A stretch of DNA of 64,000 bases from Sorex araneus (lineage: Eukaryota > Chordata > Mammalia > Eulipotyphla > Soricidae). Below the pieces are notes generated by a model. It worked only from the letters and a program-made list of their open reading frames with translations. It did not search any database and was not told the origin of the DNA. Position 1 is the first letter of the stretch. The number at the start of each line of letters is the position of its first letter. The position numbers and the translations under genes are program-made. Positions 1 to 12,309 of this stretch are shown one piece after another. The DNA is taken from NCBI RefSeq assembly GCF_027595985.1, contig NC_073303.1:189648095-189712094 (forward strand), read 5' to 3'.

Positions 1-90
1 TAGAGGCGCAGACAAGAGTAGAATGCTAATCTGGAGTCACTATTTTTTTTTTTTAGTATTCTATTCTCTATGTAAATGTCATTTATTTAG

Positions 91-264
91 GGGCTGGAGC
101 GATAGCACAGCAGGTAGGGCGTTTGCCTTGCAAGCAGCCGACTTGGGTTTGATTCCCAACACCCCATATGGTCCCCTGAGCACTGCCAGGAGTAATTCCT
201 GAGTGCAAAGCCAGGAGTAACCCCTGTGCATCGCCAGGTGTGACCCAAAATGCAAGAAAAAAAA
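91..264 (+). mobile_element. SOR-type SINE, poly(A) type
   Basis: A near-complete copy. Head with A box (tagcacagcagg) and B box (ggtttgattcc), body with catatggtcccctgag, A-rich end. This copy illustrates the pol III promoter features inherited by the other copies. Confidence 0.9.
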
Positions 265-485
265 TGTAGTTTATTAAAATATATAGGAAAAAACTTCTCA
301 TTTGAAGTCAAACCATTTTCAGGGTTTCTGTTTCCCCACAGACATGTCATTATTTCCTGTTGCATATAAGGTTGATAGAACTTCAAACATCTGTGAAATA
401 ATTCCTCAATCACCGTGTTCCACACGTTTTCCAGTGGAAGAGACTGATTTGTAAAGGATTTGTCCATCATGAGGAACTAATGCTA

Positions 486-628
486 GACCTGGAGGGGGAG
501 TCCAGGGTTAAGGCGCTTCCAGGAGGCTGCCCCAGTTTGATTCCTGCCACTCCACATGGCTCTCTCAGGAAGCAGCTGGGGTAAGCCCAGCACTGCTGGG
601 TGTTGCCCGGACACCCGAAGAAGAAATA
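486..628 (+). mobile_element. degenerate SOR-type SINE
   Basis: Old copy; only the order of head, gtttgattcctgcc and the gctgggtgttgc end is recognisable. Confidence 0.5.
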
Positions 629-952
629 GCAGTCAAGGCTGAGACAGTGCTCTGGCGGATAGAAGAAGAGATGGTGGAATTGGAAGGCGGAGGGGCCAGA
701 GGGGGCTTTACCTTTCCTGACAGTTCTGGGGGAAAGGGAATTCTCCATGGAATCTGGCCATTTGTCAGGAAATCACGGGAGGGAGGAGTCCCAGACAGAG
801 GGGAAGGAGAATGGCTGGCTGATGGGTAGGAAGAGCCAACCATGCCAGGCAACTTGGACACAGCGTTCGGCCAGCAGAGAGCAGAGGGTAGGGATCTATA
901 TTAGGGAGACACATGCCAGTTCCGAGAGATCATTTGAAAGACTGTGGAATTC

Positions 953-1118
953 GGGGGCCAGAGTGATAGTACAGTGGGTGGGTGCTTGCCTTGCCCGGGA
1001 CGGATCCAGGTTCAATTCCTGGCATCCTTGATGGTCCCCTGAGCTCCGCCAGGAGTGATTCCTCAGTGCAGACCCAGGTGTAACCCCTGAGTATCGCCTG
1101 TGTGGCCCCCCCAAACAA
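953..1118 (+). mobile_element. SOR-type SINE, poly(A) type
   Basis: Complete but diverged, head ggggccagagtgatag. Confidence 0.85.
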
Positions 1119-1218
1119 AAAGATAATCAATAAAGAATTTGAAGTTACTCTTGAATGCACAGGAAGTAGCTGAAGAAAATGTAAAAAGATTTCAAGAAAC
1201 AGTCATTAAGGAGAATAG

Positions 1219-1398
1219 AGGCCGGAGCGATAGCACAGCGGATAGGGCGTTTGCCTTGCATGTGGCCGACCCGGGTTCGATCCCCGGCATCCCATATGGT
1301 CCCCCAAGCACTGCCAGGAGCAATTCCTGAGTGCAAAGCCAGGAGTAACCCCTGAGCATTGCTGGGTGTGACCCAAAGAGCAAAAAAAGAAAAAAAAA
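1219..1398 (+). mobile_element. SOR-type SINE, poly(A) type
   Basis: Young-looking copy with an intact B box (ggttcgatccc) and a mixed A/G tail. Confidence 0.9.
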
Positions 1399-1504
1399 GG
1401 AGTGGAATAGATGAACAGTAATCTTGTTCCTGCCCCTCTTCATCCTAATCTGATGATTCCCTTCTGACCAAAGGAAGGGAAATCTCTCCTGTTGAAAGGC
1501 AATT

Positions 1505-1600
1505 CCCCAAGGACTCACAGGAGTAATTGAGCAATTCGTAAGTGCAGAGCCAGGAGTAACCCCTGAGCATTGCCAGTGTGGCCCCCAAAGACAAAAATTT
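1505..1600 (+). mobile_element. SOR-type SINE, 3' part
   Basis: Only the aggagtaa...gccaggagtaacccctgag body end is present; 5' truncated. Confidence 0.7.
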
Positions 1601-1798
1601 TTTAAAAAATATTAAAAATAAAAGTATCCAAAAAATTAAAAAATAAAAAATAAATAAAAGTACCTAACCTTGCCTTATTAAATATAATTTTTAATTAAGT
1701 GTATGCTTATTTGTAAAAGACCTATTTTTCTAACCAGTGTTTTTGTCATTTAAAGCATACTTTTGTAACTAGTTAGATCTTTTCATCATCTAATAAAA

Positions 1799-1917
1799 TC
1801 CGGGTTCCATTCCCAGCTTCCTATGTGGTCCCCGAACACCGCCAGAAGTAATTCCTGAGTGTATGAACCAGGAGTAACCCTTTTGCATCGCTGGGTGTGA
1901 CCCAAAACAAAAAAAAT
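1799..1917 (+). mobile_element. SOR-type SINE, 5' truncated
   Basis: Begins at the B box; carries the body and an A-rich tail. Confidence 0.8.
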
Positions 1918-2078
1918 AGATTTATTCCCATTTATTTGTTACATACTTAGAGTGTATTTGCTATATGAACCATTCATCTTGCCCCTTAGAGTATTGGCAA
2001 AGAAATGAAAACTTAGACCCTCAGTAAAAAAGTATATCATATATTGTGTGAAAGAGAGAGAGGAGGGAGGGAGGTACT

Positions 2079-2200
2079 GGGGCCAGAGCAATAGTACAGT
2101 GAGTACTTGCACACACCCTGAACATGGCCTACCTAGGTTCTATCCTGGCAGTATCCCTTGAGCACCACCTAGAGTGGCCCAATAAACACCAACAATTAAA
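2079..2200 (+). mobile_element. degenerate SOR-type SINE
   Basis: The head ggggccagagcaatagtacag is clear, the body shortened. Confidence 0.65.
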
Positions 2201-2343
2201 AAAAATTTTTAATAAAAAAATAATAATGATAAGTACTGTGCCCCCCCAAAAAAAAAATTTCAAGCAGGTTGAAAGGAACCAGAAACTTGGAAGGGAAATT
2301 GTTGTATAAAGGCAGGGTTGCAATTTTAAAAGAGGTTCTCTAT

Positions 2344-2519
2344 TTTGGTTTTGGTTTTGGTTTGGGGCCACACCCAGCCACACTCAGGGCATACTCCTGG
2401 CTTGGTGCTCAGGGATCACTTCTGATAGTGCTCAGGAAACCATACGGATTGCTGGGGATCAAACTGGGTTGGCTGTGCAAAGCAAATGCCCTAGCCACTG
2501 GACTATCACTCTGGCCCCT
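2344..2519 (-). mobile_element. SOR-type SINE, reverse
   Basis: Ends with ggactatcactctggcccc, the reversed head; its tail is a (GGTTTT) run. Confidence 0.85.
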
Positions 2520-3185
2520 GAGGTCCTCTATTTAGAGCAAAAACTTGGAGAAGTAAGTGCTTTAATATGCAGTAGGCAGCTGAAGGAGGAGGCTTTTGGG
2601 TAAAGGAAATAACTGGAGCATGGCGTATTTGGCGATTGAACAAGGAGAAGATGGAGGGAAGAGTTGGAACAAGATAGTGAGTTTACATTTCACACAGCTT
2701 TCTAGGTCAGTATCAGGACTCTCTCTTCCGTATTTGGAGAAATGGAGGGTTTTGAGCAAAAGAGTTGCCCTGCTCTGATTCAGCCCTTCCGAGATCCTTC
2801 TGGTGGTGTATTTAGCAAAACACAGCCACACTGCAGAGAGCAGGGGAGGTGCTATGCGAATCCTACTCCGTTCTCAATCACAGTGAATCAGAAGTCACTC
2901 CTGACACCTCCTCATCAACTGGAGTGTTAAAATAGACAGTCGTTGGAAACTATCTGACTGATTGCATAGCAGAGCCAACCTCTGGCTTTACAGGATGACA
3001 GCCAACTACTTGGAATCATTTTATGATAATTGAACTTGTATGAAGTGCATTTGTCTACCAATGCCTTTGTTCACCCTTTTAACGCTCTAGCTGATTACAT
3101 TTCAAAAACTGCACTCTGATATCAGAGTCCTTTCCTAAACCACTCCAGGATGGAGCTCTGAAAGTCACAAATTTGAAAACCTGAT

Positions 3186-3732
3186 GGGTTCAGGTTGCTA
3201 TGGCAAAACTACCCTAGACTGGGGGGCTCACACAGCACAGAGTTATTTCTCACAATTCAGGAAGTCATAGATGAAGGCAGATTTCATCTGATTCAAGCTT
3301 GCTTCCTGGAACTTGATAGAAAGAATTTCTCCTTTTGTCCTCACATGATTGGAAAGGCCCTGGGATCTCTCTGGGCTCTTGTGGTAAACAGATCAGTCAT
3401 CCCATTCCTGAGGACTCTCTCCTGAAGATCTAATCACTCGCCAAAGGCTTACCTCTCAAAACCTCCACATCGAGGTTAAGATTTCAATTTATGAATCTTT
3501 TTTTCTTTTTTTGCTCTTTGTTGTTACACCCTGTGATGCTCAGGGTTTTTTTCTGGCTCTGCACTCAGGAATCACTGCTGGCAGTGCTCAGGGACCATGT
3601 GGGATGCTGAGAATCGAACCCGGCTCAGCCCCGTGCAAGGCAAATGCCCTACCCGCTGTGCTATATCGCTCCAGCCCCAGGATTTTAATTTATGCAGACT
3701 TGAGTCATGCAGACATCCAGTCCATAGCACAG
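3186..3732 (-). mobile_element. MLT1-like (ERVL-MaLR) LTR remnant, split by a SINE
   Basis: Phrases such as gctatggcaaaactaccctagactgggg at the left and catccagtccatagca at the right follow the reversed MLT1 LTR. This is an ancient solo LTR with no internal retroviral genes. The SINE at 3500-3678 interrupts it. Confidence 0.65.
3500..3678 (-). mobile_element. SOR-type SINE inserted in the MLT1-like LTR
   Basis: Flanked by gatttcaatttatg on the left and gattttaatttatg on the right, a target-site duplication with one mismatch that shows it landed inside the LTR. Confidence 0.9.
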
Positions 3733-4117
3733 ATACTTTTTTACACTGTTTATTGTATCGTTCTAGTTGATTGACCCAGAAAAGTACATTTTGATGTTAG
3801 TACATAATTGGGTTTAAAGGACCAGTTTTGAGAAAAGGAGAGCAAGTCACAGAATTGTCTTTCCCGAAGGAAAACAATGTTGCCTCATGGGAGAGCACCT
3901 GGGAAATCAAGTAACTCATTCTGAGCCATCTTGACTGACAGTTGTTAAATATACTGACTAAGTAATGCCAACCCATTGTTTCCATCCCGCACGCTTGGGA
4001 GCCAATGGTTCTTGTTCCTCAGGCTTCCTGAAGGCTAATCACCGGAAACATGAAGAAACAATAAGCTGGGAGAGTTTCCCTCAGATTTTTTTTTTTAATT
4101 ATAGTTTAGTTATAGCT

Positions 4118-4326
4118 CTTGCAGAGCCTGGCAAGCTCCCTGTGGCGTCTTTGGTATGCCAAAAACAGTAACGATAGGTCTCATTCCCCTGACCCTGAAA
4201 GAGCCTCCAATCATTGGGAAAGACGAATAAGGAGAGGCTGCTAAAATCTCAGGGCTGAGTGCAATAGAGCCGTTACTGGTGCCCGCTCGAGTAAATCATG
4301 ACAGTAACAGTGATACAGTGACGGTT
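4118..4326 (+). mobile_element. CAGTGA-tailed element, long form, 5' truncated
   Basis: Runs from gagcctggcaagctcc to a (cagtgata) tail. It includes the extra module ccctgaccctgaaagagcc, which is shared with the composite repeats at 12.3, 40.8 and 62.4 kb. Confidence 0.75.
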
Positions 4327-4339
4327 TAGATAACATGAT

Positions 4340-4797
4340 TGCAATGCTGTTAACATTTTTAGTTGTGATATACAAACTTACTGCCTCACCACCAAGTAAC
4401 TACTCCCCTCTACAGTCTTGTTTATTTTATAATGTAATGGTTTAGGGCCCGTGTTTTCAGTAGTGTTAGCATTAACGGTTCTGGTGGACACAGTTATCTT
4501 GTCTCACCACACCAGAGTGCTGAAGATTCTCCACCAATGCGCTCCTGTCGCTCCCAGTCTGCCTTATCATTGCTCCCACTCCTCTCCACACCTGGTATTT
4601 CAGTCACATCATCTAGGGCCAAGAATCTGTTCTCAATTGGCATGGTCTATTCCTTTATTTTGTTTCTCTAAAGGCTACAAATCAATGAGATCATCGGTAT
4701 TAAGCCTTTTCCCTCTGACTTACTTCACTCAGCCAAGTACCTTACAGTTCCATCCAAGTTGCAGCAAACAGCATTATTTCACTTTTTCTCCTTACAG
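4340..4797 (-). mobile_element. L1-type LINE 3' fragment, reverse
   Basis: Contains the reversed L1 3' phrase acttcactcagccaag...agttccatccaagttgcagc. It ends where the next SINE begins. Confidence 0.55.
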
Positions 4798-5014
4798 TCT
4801 GCTCGAGCGAGCACCAGTAACATCTCCACTGTGAGACTTGCTGTTACTGTCTTTGGCATATTGAATATGCCATGGGGAGCTTGCCAGGCTCTGCGGTGCG
4901 GGCAGGATACTCTCGGTAGTTTGCCCGGCTCTCCAAGAGGGACGGAGGAATCGAACCCGGGTTGGCCGCATGCAAGGCAAACTCCCTACCCTCTGTGCTA
5001 TCGCTCCAGTCCCT
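4798..5014 (-). mobile_element. CAGTGA-type SINE, reverse
   Basis: Shares the tRNA-like head (reversed: ctgtgctatcgctccag) but has the ggagagcc/ggcaagctacc body in place of the catatggtccc body. The tail itself is missing. Confidence 0.85.
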
Positions 5015-5849
5015 AAAGATTGAAAATGTTTACAAAACCATCGCCCAGTATCAGGCAGCCTTCTGTTTAGTATTACTCTAATGCTTTGCACTGGTTTAAG
5101 GATGAGGTGGTGGGAGAAAGGGAGTTGGGAGGTAGCAGGATTGTGGGGTCAGACTGACCGGATGGAGATACCCAGATGCCCGTCTTGACTTCCTGCCTAG
5201 TCAACTAGAGTTGTGACCTTGACTCTCACATATGTCTAAGATAGATATACTAACACAGTAGAGTTACATCTTATTTAGATGGAATGGGAGGAAATTTTAT
5301 TTGTGGTTAGAACTCGGAAATTCTTAGGTCTCATTAATTCCGTAGACATCAGCCGTGAGTAGCTCTCAAATCAAGCTTGTCATTTATTTTTTTTCCCTGC
5401 ATTTTGGCGTGGCTTCCCTTTCCCTGAAAATTGAACTAAGAGGAAGGGCCAGGATGTCTAGTTTGAGACACCAGAAGGCCTCTCTACTTCTCTCTCTCTC
5501 CCTTTCTCTTCCTGTTCCTCAGCCCTTACATCCTACCCTTTTCTTACTTTCCTTTTACTCTTTGGCTTCCCTTGCTGCTTTCTAGAACTACTCTAATTGA
5601 ACGATAGCAAGACAAGTAAGCATCTTATCTAACTCCTAATTTTTTCTTTGTGAGTTACTTTCTATCCACATAAACATGTATTCACAGTAAATACTGACTG
5701 GTATTATTTTTCATTGTAAGTCTTGTGCACTTTAAAAATATTTGTTAGTACAATCACATATCACTGATTATTAAAACCATGCGGTTATTCTTATTTTTTA
5801 ATATGTGAAATAATTTATATTAACATTGTAAAATTATTTACCTTTTTCA

Positions 5850-6101
5850 TGGACTGGAGCCGTAGCACAGTGGGTAGGGCATTTGCCTTGCATGCGGCTG
5901 ACCCAGGTTCGATTCCTCCATCCCTGTTGGAGAGCCCGGCAAGCTACCGAGAGTATCCTGCCCGTATGGCAGAGCCTGGCAATCTACCCAGGGCATATTC
6001 GATATGCCAAAACCAGTAACAAGTCTCACAATGGAGACGTTACTGGTGCCCACTTGAGCAAATCGATGAACAATAGGATGACAGTGCTACGGACAGTGCA
6101 T
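5850..6101 (+). mobile_element. CAGTGA-type SINE
   Basis: Full-length: head, body gttggagagcccggcaagct, middle aacagt/gttactgg motif and a degenerate tail gacagtgctacggacagtg. Confidence 0.88.
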
Positions 6102-6269
6102 GCTACTCTAAAGAACTTTGTCTATTTTTTCTACTCATGTTTTCAATGAAAAGTGTTCATTTAAGCAATACTATAATAGTAAACTTTAAAAGTTGAGGTA
6201 GAATAAATATTTTTAGTCAAACCTGATTATTTTAGATCAGTGATAGAACATACAAGAATTTTTGTTCCT

Positions 6270-6672
6270 CAGCCACCTCTGGACTATGAGCTAAGCAAAA
6301 GCCCCACGCTGGCCAACGTGGCGTGGAGTACACCATACTATGAGGCGCAGGAAGGGGGATGAGGGGGAAAAATTAAAAAAAAAATGGAAAAGGAAAAAGA
6401 GAAAAAAAAAGAGAGAGAGAGAGTTATGTCAACTATAGTGAGTTTTGTGTTGAATTATGGAATGTAATCAAGGTAAAGAAAAAATGAAGTGAAATTCATT
6501 AGTTATACAGTAGGGGGTAGGGGGTGGGGGCGGGGGGTAAACTGGGGTTTCTGGTGGTGGAATTTGGGCACTGGTGAAGGGATGGGTGTTTGAATATTGT
6601 ATAACTGACATATAAACCTGAGAACTTTGTAACTTTCCACATGGTGATTTAATAAAAATTAAAAAAAAAAAA
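6270..6672 (+). mobile_element. L1-type LINE 3' end with target-site duplication
   Basis: A 5'-truncated LINE end with a G-rich 3'UTR, AATAAA and poly(A). The 16-base sequence aagaatttttgttcct flanks it at 6254-6269 and 6673-6688, proving insertion by target-primed reverse transcription. Confidence 0.8.
6510..6540 (+). repeat. G-rich run in a LINE 3'UTR
   Basis: Several runs of five or more G within about 30 bases, able to form a G-quadruplex; G-rich 3'UTR tracts are typical of L1. Confidence 0.6.
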
Positions 6673-7424
6673 AAGAATTTTTGTTCCTAAAAAAAAAAAA
6701 AAAAGAAAGAATTCTTATTCCTGTAATGGGAGGAAATACTTGCAAAAGTTGTAATTTTACAGGGAATTGCTTGACTTCAAGTTTTGGCAGTTATGGAAAT
6801 CATCATCTCTTAAATTCATTTTATAACTTCTGCCAGAGACCTTGGAACACATCCATAACTATTAAAGATGTTTTGTAGCAAACTCTAAAACGAGTGTTGA
6901 CCTCAGCTGGAAACCTATGTGACAGCTTTTTGTTTATTTTGCTATTTAACTGATGCTGTAAAAGTGAAGGAGCAATAAAATCAGCTCAAGAAAGCAGCCG
7001 ATTCCTAACATCTGTTAGTGAAATATTGATGCAAAATCCAACATGTTGTTTTCATTAAAAGAATGATTGTGGACAGTTGAAAAGTAAAAACTGAATTTCA
7101 AGACCAGATCAACGGGTTGATAATTTTATCAAGTTGATAATATAACTTTATCAAGTTGATAATTTTCTCAACTAAGATTTCTCAACGTCGTTTTATAATA
7201 ATCTCTATTTTTTTAATTTAGTAAAAGTTCAAACTGGTTCAAGAGTTTTAAATAGAGTTCAACATCAGGGGGCACATGTTGTAAATGCTTTTATCTTATT
7301 GAAAGCAAAATTTGAAGTAAAAAGAATGAGAGGAAGCACGGTAGCTAGTAGAAGGCAATTAAAATGACAAAATTAATTCTCAGTTATTAAGAAATTTTAA
7401 ATGTTATTTTGTTTTATTTGATTT

Positions 7425-7690
7425 GAGGCACCATGATTCCAACCCTCCACCAATGTGACTCTTTCCCTCCAGCGTTTGAGTGTCTTATGTCACATCCCCA
7501 CCCGCCAGCTTTGGAAAGCTCAGTTCTGTAGACCACTTCTCAGGGTCTGCTGCCTTGGGCCAGCTGTTATTCCCTTACTGTGCTGCCTTCTATCCCTGGT
7601 CTGAGAGAACATTCTGTGCCTGTCCCTCTCCTTCTGACCGACTTCACTGCAACATCTGGACACAACCTGAGTCTCCAAGAACAGATGAAT
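7425..7690. mobile_element. L1-type LINE fragment with an internal inversion
   Basis: 7425-7648 reads as reversed L1 3' sequence (ctgtccctctccttctgacc). From about 7650 the sequence switches to the sense strand (caagaacagatgaatggata). The switch fits a twin-priming 5' inversion. Confidence 0.55.
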
Positions 7691-8222
7691 GGATAAAGAA
7701 ACTGTGATGTGTTATTCATTTTTTTTTTAATGAATCCTCATTCCCATTTTTTGACCTTCCTGGTTTTCCGATTTTAGATATTTTCTTCTTTTTTAGTGTC
7801 TTTTTTTAACTCTAAAGACATATAAGTGAAATATATACATATATCTATTATAAGGAAATAAAGTTTCTGAAGTTGGAAACTTTTTTTTCATAGAATTTTG
7901 AAGTGATTTTATAAGGTTTAAGTAGTCTCTCCCAAAAGCAGTTTTAGAAAGTAGAAAACCAGAAATGAGAAAGGGGGAAGTGATTCAGCTCAGTTCAAAA
8001 TCTTGCAAGCTCAGGTTCAACCAAGGTTTGTTTCCAATGAAAGAAGACAAGTCTGCTGAAGGAAATAGACATTCCCTGGGGGCAGTGAGGTGTTGGAGAA
8101 GTTCAAAGACTTGATGACGTGTTGAGAACAAAGATGATCGGGTCCTGCTTTGCCAAGGTTTCCCCCCTCCACTGGCTTCGAGGGAGTATGAGTTTTCATT
8201 GTATTATCTACGAAGTATATTA

Positions 8223-8401
8223 GGGACCGGAGCAATAATACATCAGGTAGGGTGTTTGCTTTGCACACAGCTGACCCGTGTTCAATCCTAGGCATCCTGG
8301 ATTTTCCCCAGATCACCACCAGAAGTAAATCCTGAGTGCAGAGTCAGGAGTAACCCCTGAGCATTGCCGATTGTGACAGGGAAAAAAAAAAGAAGAAAAA
8401 A
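8223..8401 (+). mobile_element. SOR-type SINE, poly(A) type
   Basis: Perfect target-site duplication aagtatatta at 8213-8222 and 8402-8411. Confidence 0.9.
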
Positions 8402-8587
8402 AAGTATATTAAAATAGTTTAAAAACTAAGAAATTTCAGTGATGTTGAGAACTTTTCAGAAGATACTAGCATATTGCTAAAGGAAACTTTTGCAAATTGG
8501 GGTTTGAAGTATTGGAGACTAATGGTTTGGAATCAGTATCATTGGCAAAATCATTCATTTTGCATATTATTTAAAAAAAATACCTAG

Positions 8588-8781
8588 AGGGCTGGAGCGA
8601 TAGTATAGGAGGTAGGGCATTTGCCTTGCATGTGGCCGACTCGGGTTCGATTCCCAGCATCCCATATGGTCCCCTAAGCACTGCCAGGAGTAATTCCTGA
8701 GTGCAGAGCCAGGAATAACCCCTGAGCATTGCTGGGTGTGACCCAAAAAGCTAAATAAATAAATTTTAAAAATAAATAAAT
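8588..8781 (+). mobile_element. SOR-type SINE, poly(A) type
   Basis: Flanked by aaaaatacctag on both sides; the tail is AAAT-rich. Confidence 0.92.
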
Positions 8782-8909
8782 AAAAAATACCTAGACACAG
8801 TGGTAGAGAGATATTGCACTTTGGTGATGAGTGTAGTAATATAACATTGAATGCCTACTGCATAAATATTGATATTATTATCAGCCATGCTTCCTTAATA
8901 GTATCTTTT

Positions 8910-9086
8910 TTGGGTTTTTTTTTTTTGGGGGGGGTCACACCTGGCAACAAACAGGAGTTACTCCTGGCTCCGCACTCAGGAATTACTTCTGGTGGTGCTC
9001 AGGGGACCATATGGATGCTGGGAATCAAACCCGGGTCAGCCATGTGCAAGGCAAATGCCCTACCCACTGTGCTATCGCTCTAGACA
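8910..9086 (-). mobile_element. SOR-type SINE, reverse
   Basis: The 16-base duplication cttaatagtatctttt at 8894-8909 and 9087-9102 is perfect. Confidence 0.93.
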
Positions 9087-9624
9087 CTTAATAGTATCTT
9101 TTCAATATTAAAAACAGTAAATGGAATTCCTACTGTTACACACATAAAATGTTATGTCAGTCTTTTATGGAAAAATACTAAGACTTCTGACTTAACAGCG
9201 TTAATAAATAAGTAAGTATAGGTGTAATTCAGCAAGAGCAAAGATCAGCCCTCCTCTTAGATCCCTTATAGGAATTCTGGTTTGTCTCAGTCCTTCTGCT
9301 GTTCTGAGGATCTGGACCACCCTTCAAAATCTCTGAAATAAAATCCAGGGCATTGGGTTGGGGGAGGGGGAGGGAAAAAGAATATGAAGAACAAAGACAT
9401 GAGAGTGTCTGGATGGATTTAAAGGAATATTGGGCATATAGTGACCAAGTATATGAAAAAGGAGAAAATGATATTTTAAAAAATTTATTGAGCCCCTCCA
9501 TATGTTTTGGAAATATGCAAGCAAAACCAGTGTAGTTGATTCTTGAACAACACAGAAGTTAGGGGTGTAGATCCTCTGTCCAGTAAAAGTTCCAAAAGAC
9601 CTATGACACTGTAGTTTTCTTTTG

Positions 9625-9785
9625 GGGGGGGTCACACCCGGCGATGCACAGGGTTTACTCCTGGCTCTGCATTCAGGAATTACTCCTAGCGGTGCTCGGG
9701 GGACCATATGGGATACTGGGATTTGAACCCGGGTCGGCCGCGTGCAAGGCAAATGCCCTACCCACTATGCTGTCACTCCAGCCCC
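9625..9785 (-). mobile_element. SOR-type SINE, reverse
   Basis: Flanked by acactgtagtttt and acactgtggtttt, a near-perfect duplication. Confidence 0.9.
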
Positions 9786-10631
9786 AACACTGTGGTTTTT
9801 TAAAGTTGGTCTTTGAACGCCTTGATCCCTGAGACTGATCCACAGGGATTGCTACGTTATACAGATAAGTAGACTATTGGCCAATAGAAGTGAAACTGTT
9901 TAACCCGGTGTTCTTCACATAGATATCAACTGCCTTCATCTCTTCCCTAAAACAAAAGGCAGAAAGGGGAGGAGAAAAGAGATGAAAAAACATCACTCTG
10001 TGTGACTGACACACACGTTTCAGTCTATAGATGGAAACTCATTAGTAAGTAATGAGAGAGTAGATTCATCTCAGGCAAAGTTCAGTTTTCTGGTATGAAT
10101 GAGTGACCAAGTGAATTGTGATTTCACTCTGGCCACTCGGGTTGGAAACTGCATACCAAAAGTAGACTATAGACCGAGCATGATGGCTACTTAGTACCTC
10201 TATTGCAAACTACAACACCCGCTATACTATATCTCCAGTTCCCAACTGTCCCTTCCTGGGTGTCCGTTTGATCCACCCCATTTGCAAGACTCTTATCATT
10301 AGCAGACCAAAAGGCGCGGTGTGTCCCAGCAAATTGCTCTTGTGCTTCTCTTCCCCTGGGCACTGTTCCGCACAACTGGGCCATCTCACTGCCATGTTTG
10401 GGCAAATTCAGAGGTTTGCCCTTGTAGCAGTCACGTTTCAGAAACGAACACTTTTGCGAAGTGATTTCAACCAGTGCTCGTACACATTTTTACATCTGTG
10501 AACTAACTCTAATCCTGCTGTCTCTCCGAGGACCAGCAGCTATAGATGAGACACCTCTTGTGGTTTCCAACCTCTCTACACGTGAGCCACTGAATACCAC
10601 TGATTATCAAAATTCTTTCAAATATGGTGAT

Positions 10632-10762
10632 TTGGAGCCCAAATCATAATAGAGTGAATAGGCTGTTTGTCTTGCATGCAGCCAACCTGGATTTGACCCC
10701 CGGCACCCCATATGGTCCTAAGCCAAGGAGCAATGCTGGGTATGCTCCTCCCCAAACAAAAG
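10632..10762 (+). mobile_element. diverged SOR-type SINE
   Basis: Head region strongly altered; cttgcatgcagccaacctgg and catatggtcct remain. Confidence 0.7.
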
Positions 10763-11072
10763 AAATGTGGTAATTTGACTGGACCAGAGAATGACACGCA
10801 CAAATGAAATAATACAGAACGATACCTGTGAAAGATTTAATTAGAAAGTTTTAATTCCTCTTTCACTGCATTATTTTATCTTAATCATGTTCAGCACACC
10901 AAATCTTTTGAATATTAAATTTTACCCGTTTTAAAGGTATGCTAAGACCCACTTTTTAAAAATTCTCCATCACTTCTCTTTATTGTTGTTGTTGGATAAC
11001 CAAAGGGTTACACATACTTGGATGTTGTTCTTGCACACCTTTTTTTTTTTTTAATTCTTAATAGAGATTCTG

Positions 11073-11324
11073 GACTGGAGTGATAGCACAGTGAGTAGAG
11101 CGTTTGTCTTGCATGCAGCCAACCTGGGTTCGATTCCTCCGCCCCTCTCGGAGAGCCCGGCAAGCTACTGAGAGTATTTCGCCCACACGGCAGAGCCTGG
11201 CAAGCTACCCGTGGTGTATCCGATATGCTAAAAACAGTAACAAAAAATCTCACAATGGAGGCGTTACTGGTGCCCACTCAAGCAAATCGATGAACTATGG
11301 GATGACCGTAACAGCGACAGTGAA
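11073..11324 (+). mobile_element. CAGTGA-type SINE
   Basis: Complete; ends in gaccgtaacagcgacagtga. The sequence agagattct occurs on both flanks. Confidence 0.9.
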
Positions 11325-11354
11325 CAGAGATTCTTTGGTTTACAATGCTAGTAA

Positions 11355-11690
11355 TATTGATGATGAATTCTCATACCTGTAAATCCATCATCACACCCAT
11401 TACCAGTGTACCAACAAACTTTCTTTCCCAAGGACCCCAACATCCCTCCCTCCTAAGCCCCCCAACTCAACTGTGGATCAGTTTTCCCATTATGTTGCCT
11501 TTGGCTTTTTGTCACTGCCTTGCTGTGTATCTTTAGGTTTCACAGTGAGAGATCCTTCTGCCTCTGTCCCTTTGCTGCTGGCTGGCTTCACCCAGCATGA
11601 TAGCCTCTCGTTCCGTTCATGTTGCTGCAAACTGCATGCTTTTCTTCTTCCTTTGAGCTGTGCTCTCACAATTTAACTGTGATGCTAATG
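11355..11690 (-). mobile_element. L1-type LINE 3' fragment, reverse
   Basis: Contains the reversed L1 phrase ttcacccagcatgata...gttcatgttgctgcaaactgcat. Confidence 0.55.
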
Positions 11691-11692
11691 CA

Positions 11693-11900
11693 CACTTTGG
11701 TCCCAGTGTTTGCCGGGGGTCACACATCTTGGAAGACTAGTGCTCACACACACTTGATGGTGGTGAGCTGGAAATTTCCCATTTGTGGCATCAGGGGCTC
11801 ACAAACAGCAGTGTTGCTGGGATCTCGTAGTGTGTAGGTAGTGTTGGGATGGAACACATGGTCCTACACAGGCAGGTGCTTTACTACTGCGATGTCCCTG
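11693..11900 (-). mobile_element. possible decayed reverse SINE
   Basis: Faint resemblance only (gctttactactgcgatgtccctggccc at the right end); placed here for completeness. Confidence 0.3.
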
Positions 11901-12309
11901 GCCCTTATAAAATCACCTGTTTTGGTGGGAGAGAGGAGATTGGAGCTATACGTGGTAGTGCTTGAGGACTCTTCCCAGCTTAATATTTCGGGGTCACTTC
12001 CATCAGGGTTGGGGGGTCAGGTAATAACAAGGGTACAAACCACGCAGGGCCTCTTGCATGAAGCCCATTGAGTGATTTCTGCAGCTCTTAAAGCACTAGT
12101 AAGTAGAAATTTCTATATATGTTTATGGCAGTGATGAAGAGATCATCATGTGATTATTAGGTCATATTTGCCTCAATAATCAGTCATTTTCATCCTATAA
12201 ATTAGGTCTGTAAAATACCTTAAATGTTTTCTGGGAAAAACTAAAGATACTTATATTTCCATAATTTGTACACAAAAATTATATATGTCAATACTATTCA
12301 TGTGTTTCA

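Noticed and set aside
1-2000. JAM2 exon 1 or the neighbouring MRPL39 gene
   Set aside because: No CpG-rich sequence, signal-peptide frame or MRPL39 exon was found; these lie to the left of the window.
3186-3732. A recent endogenous retrovirus
   Set aside because: Only a decayed LTR-like stretch is seen, with no gag, pol or env sequence and no second LTR.
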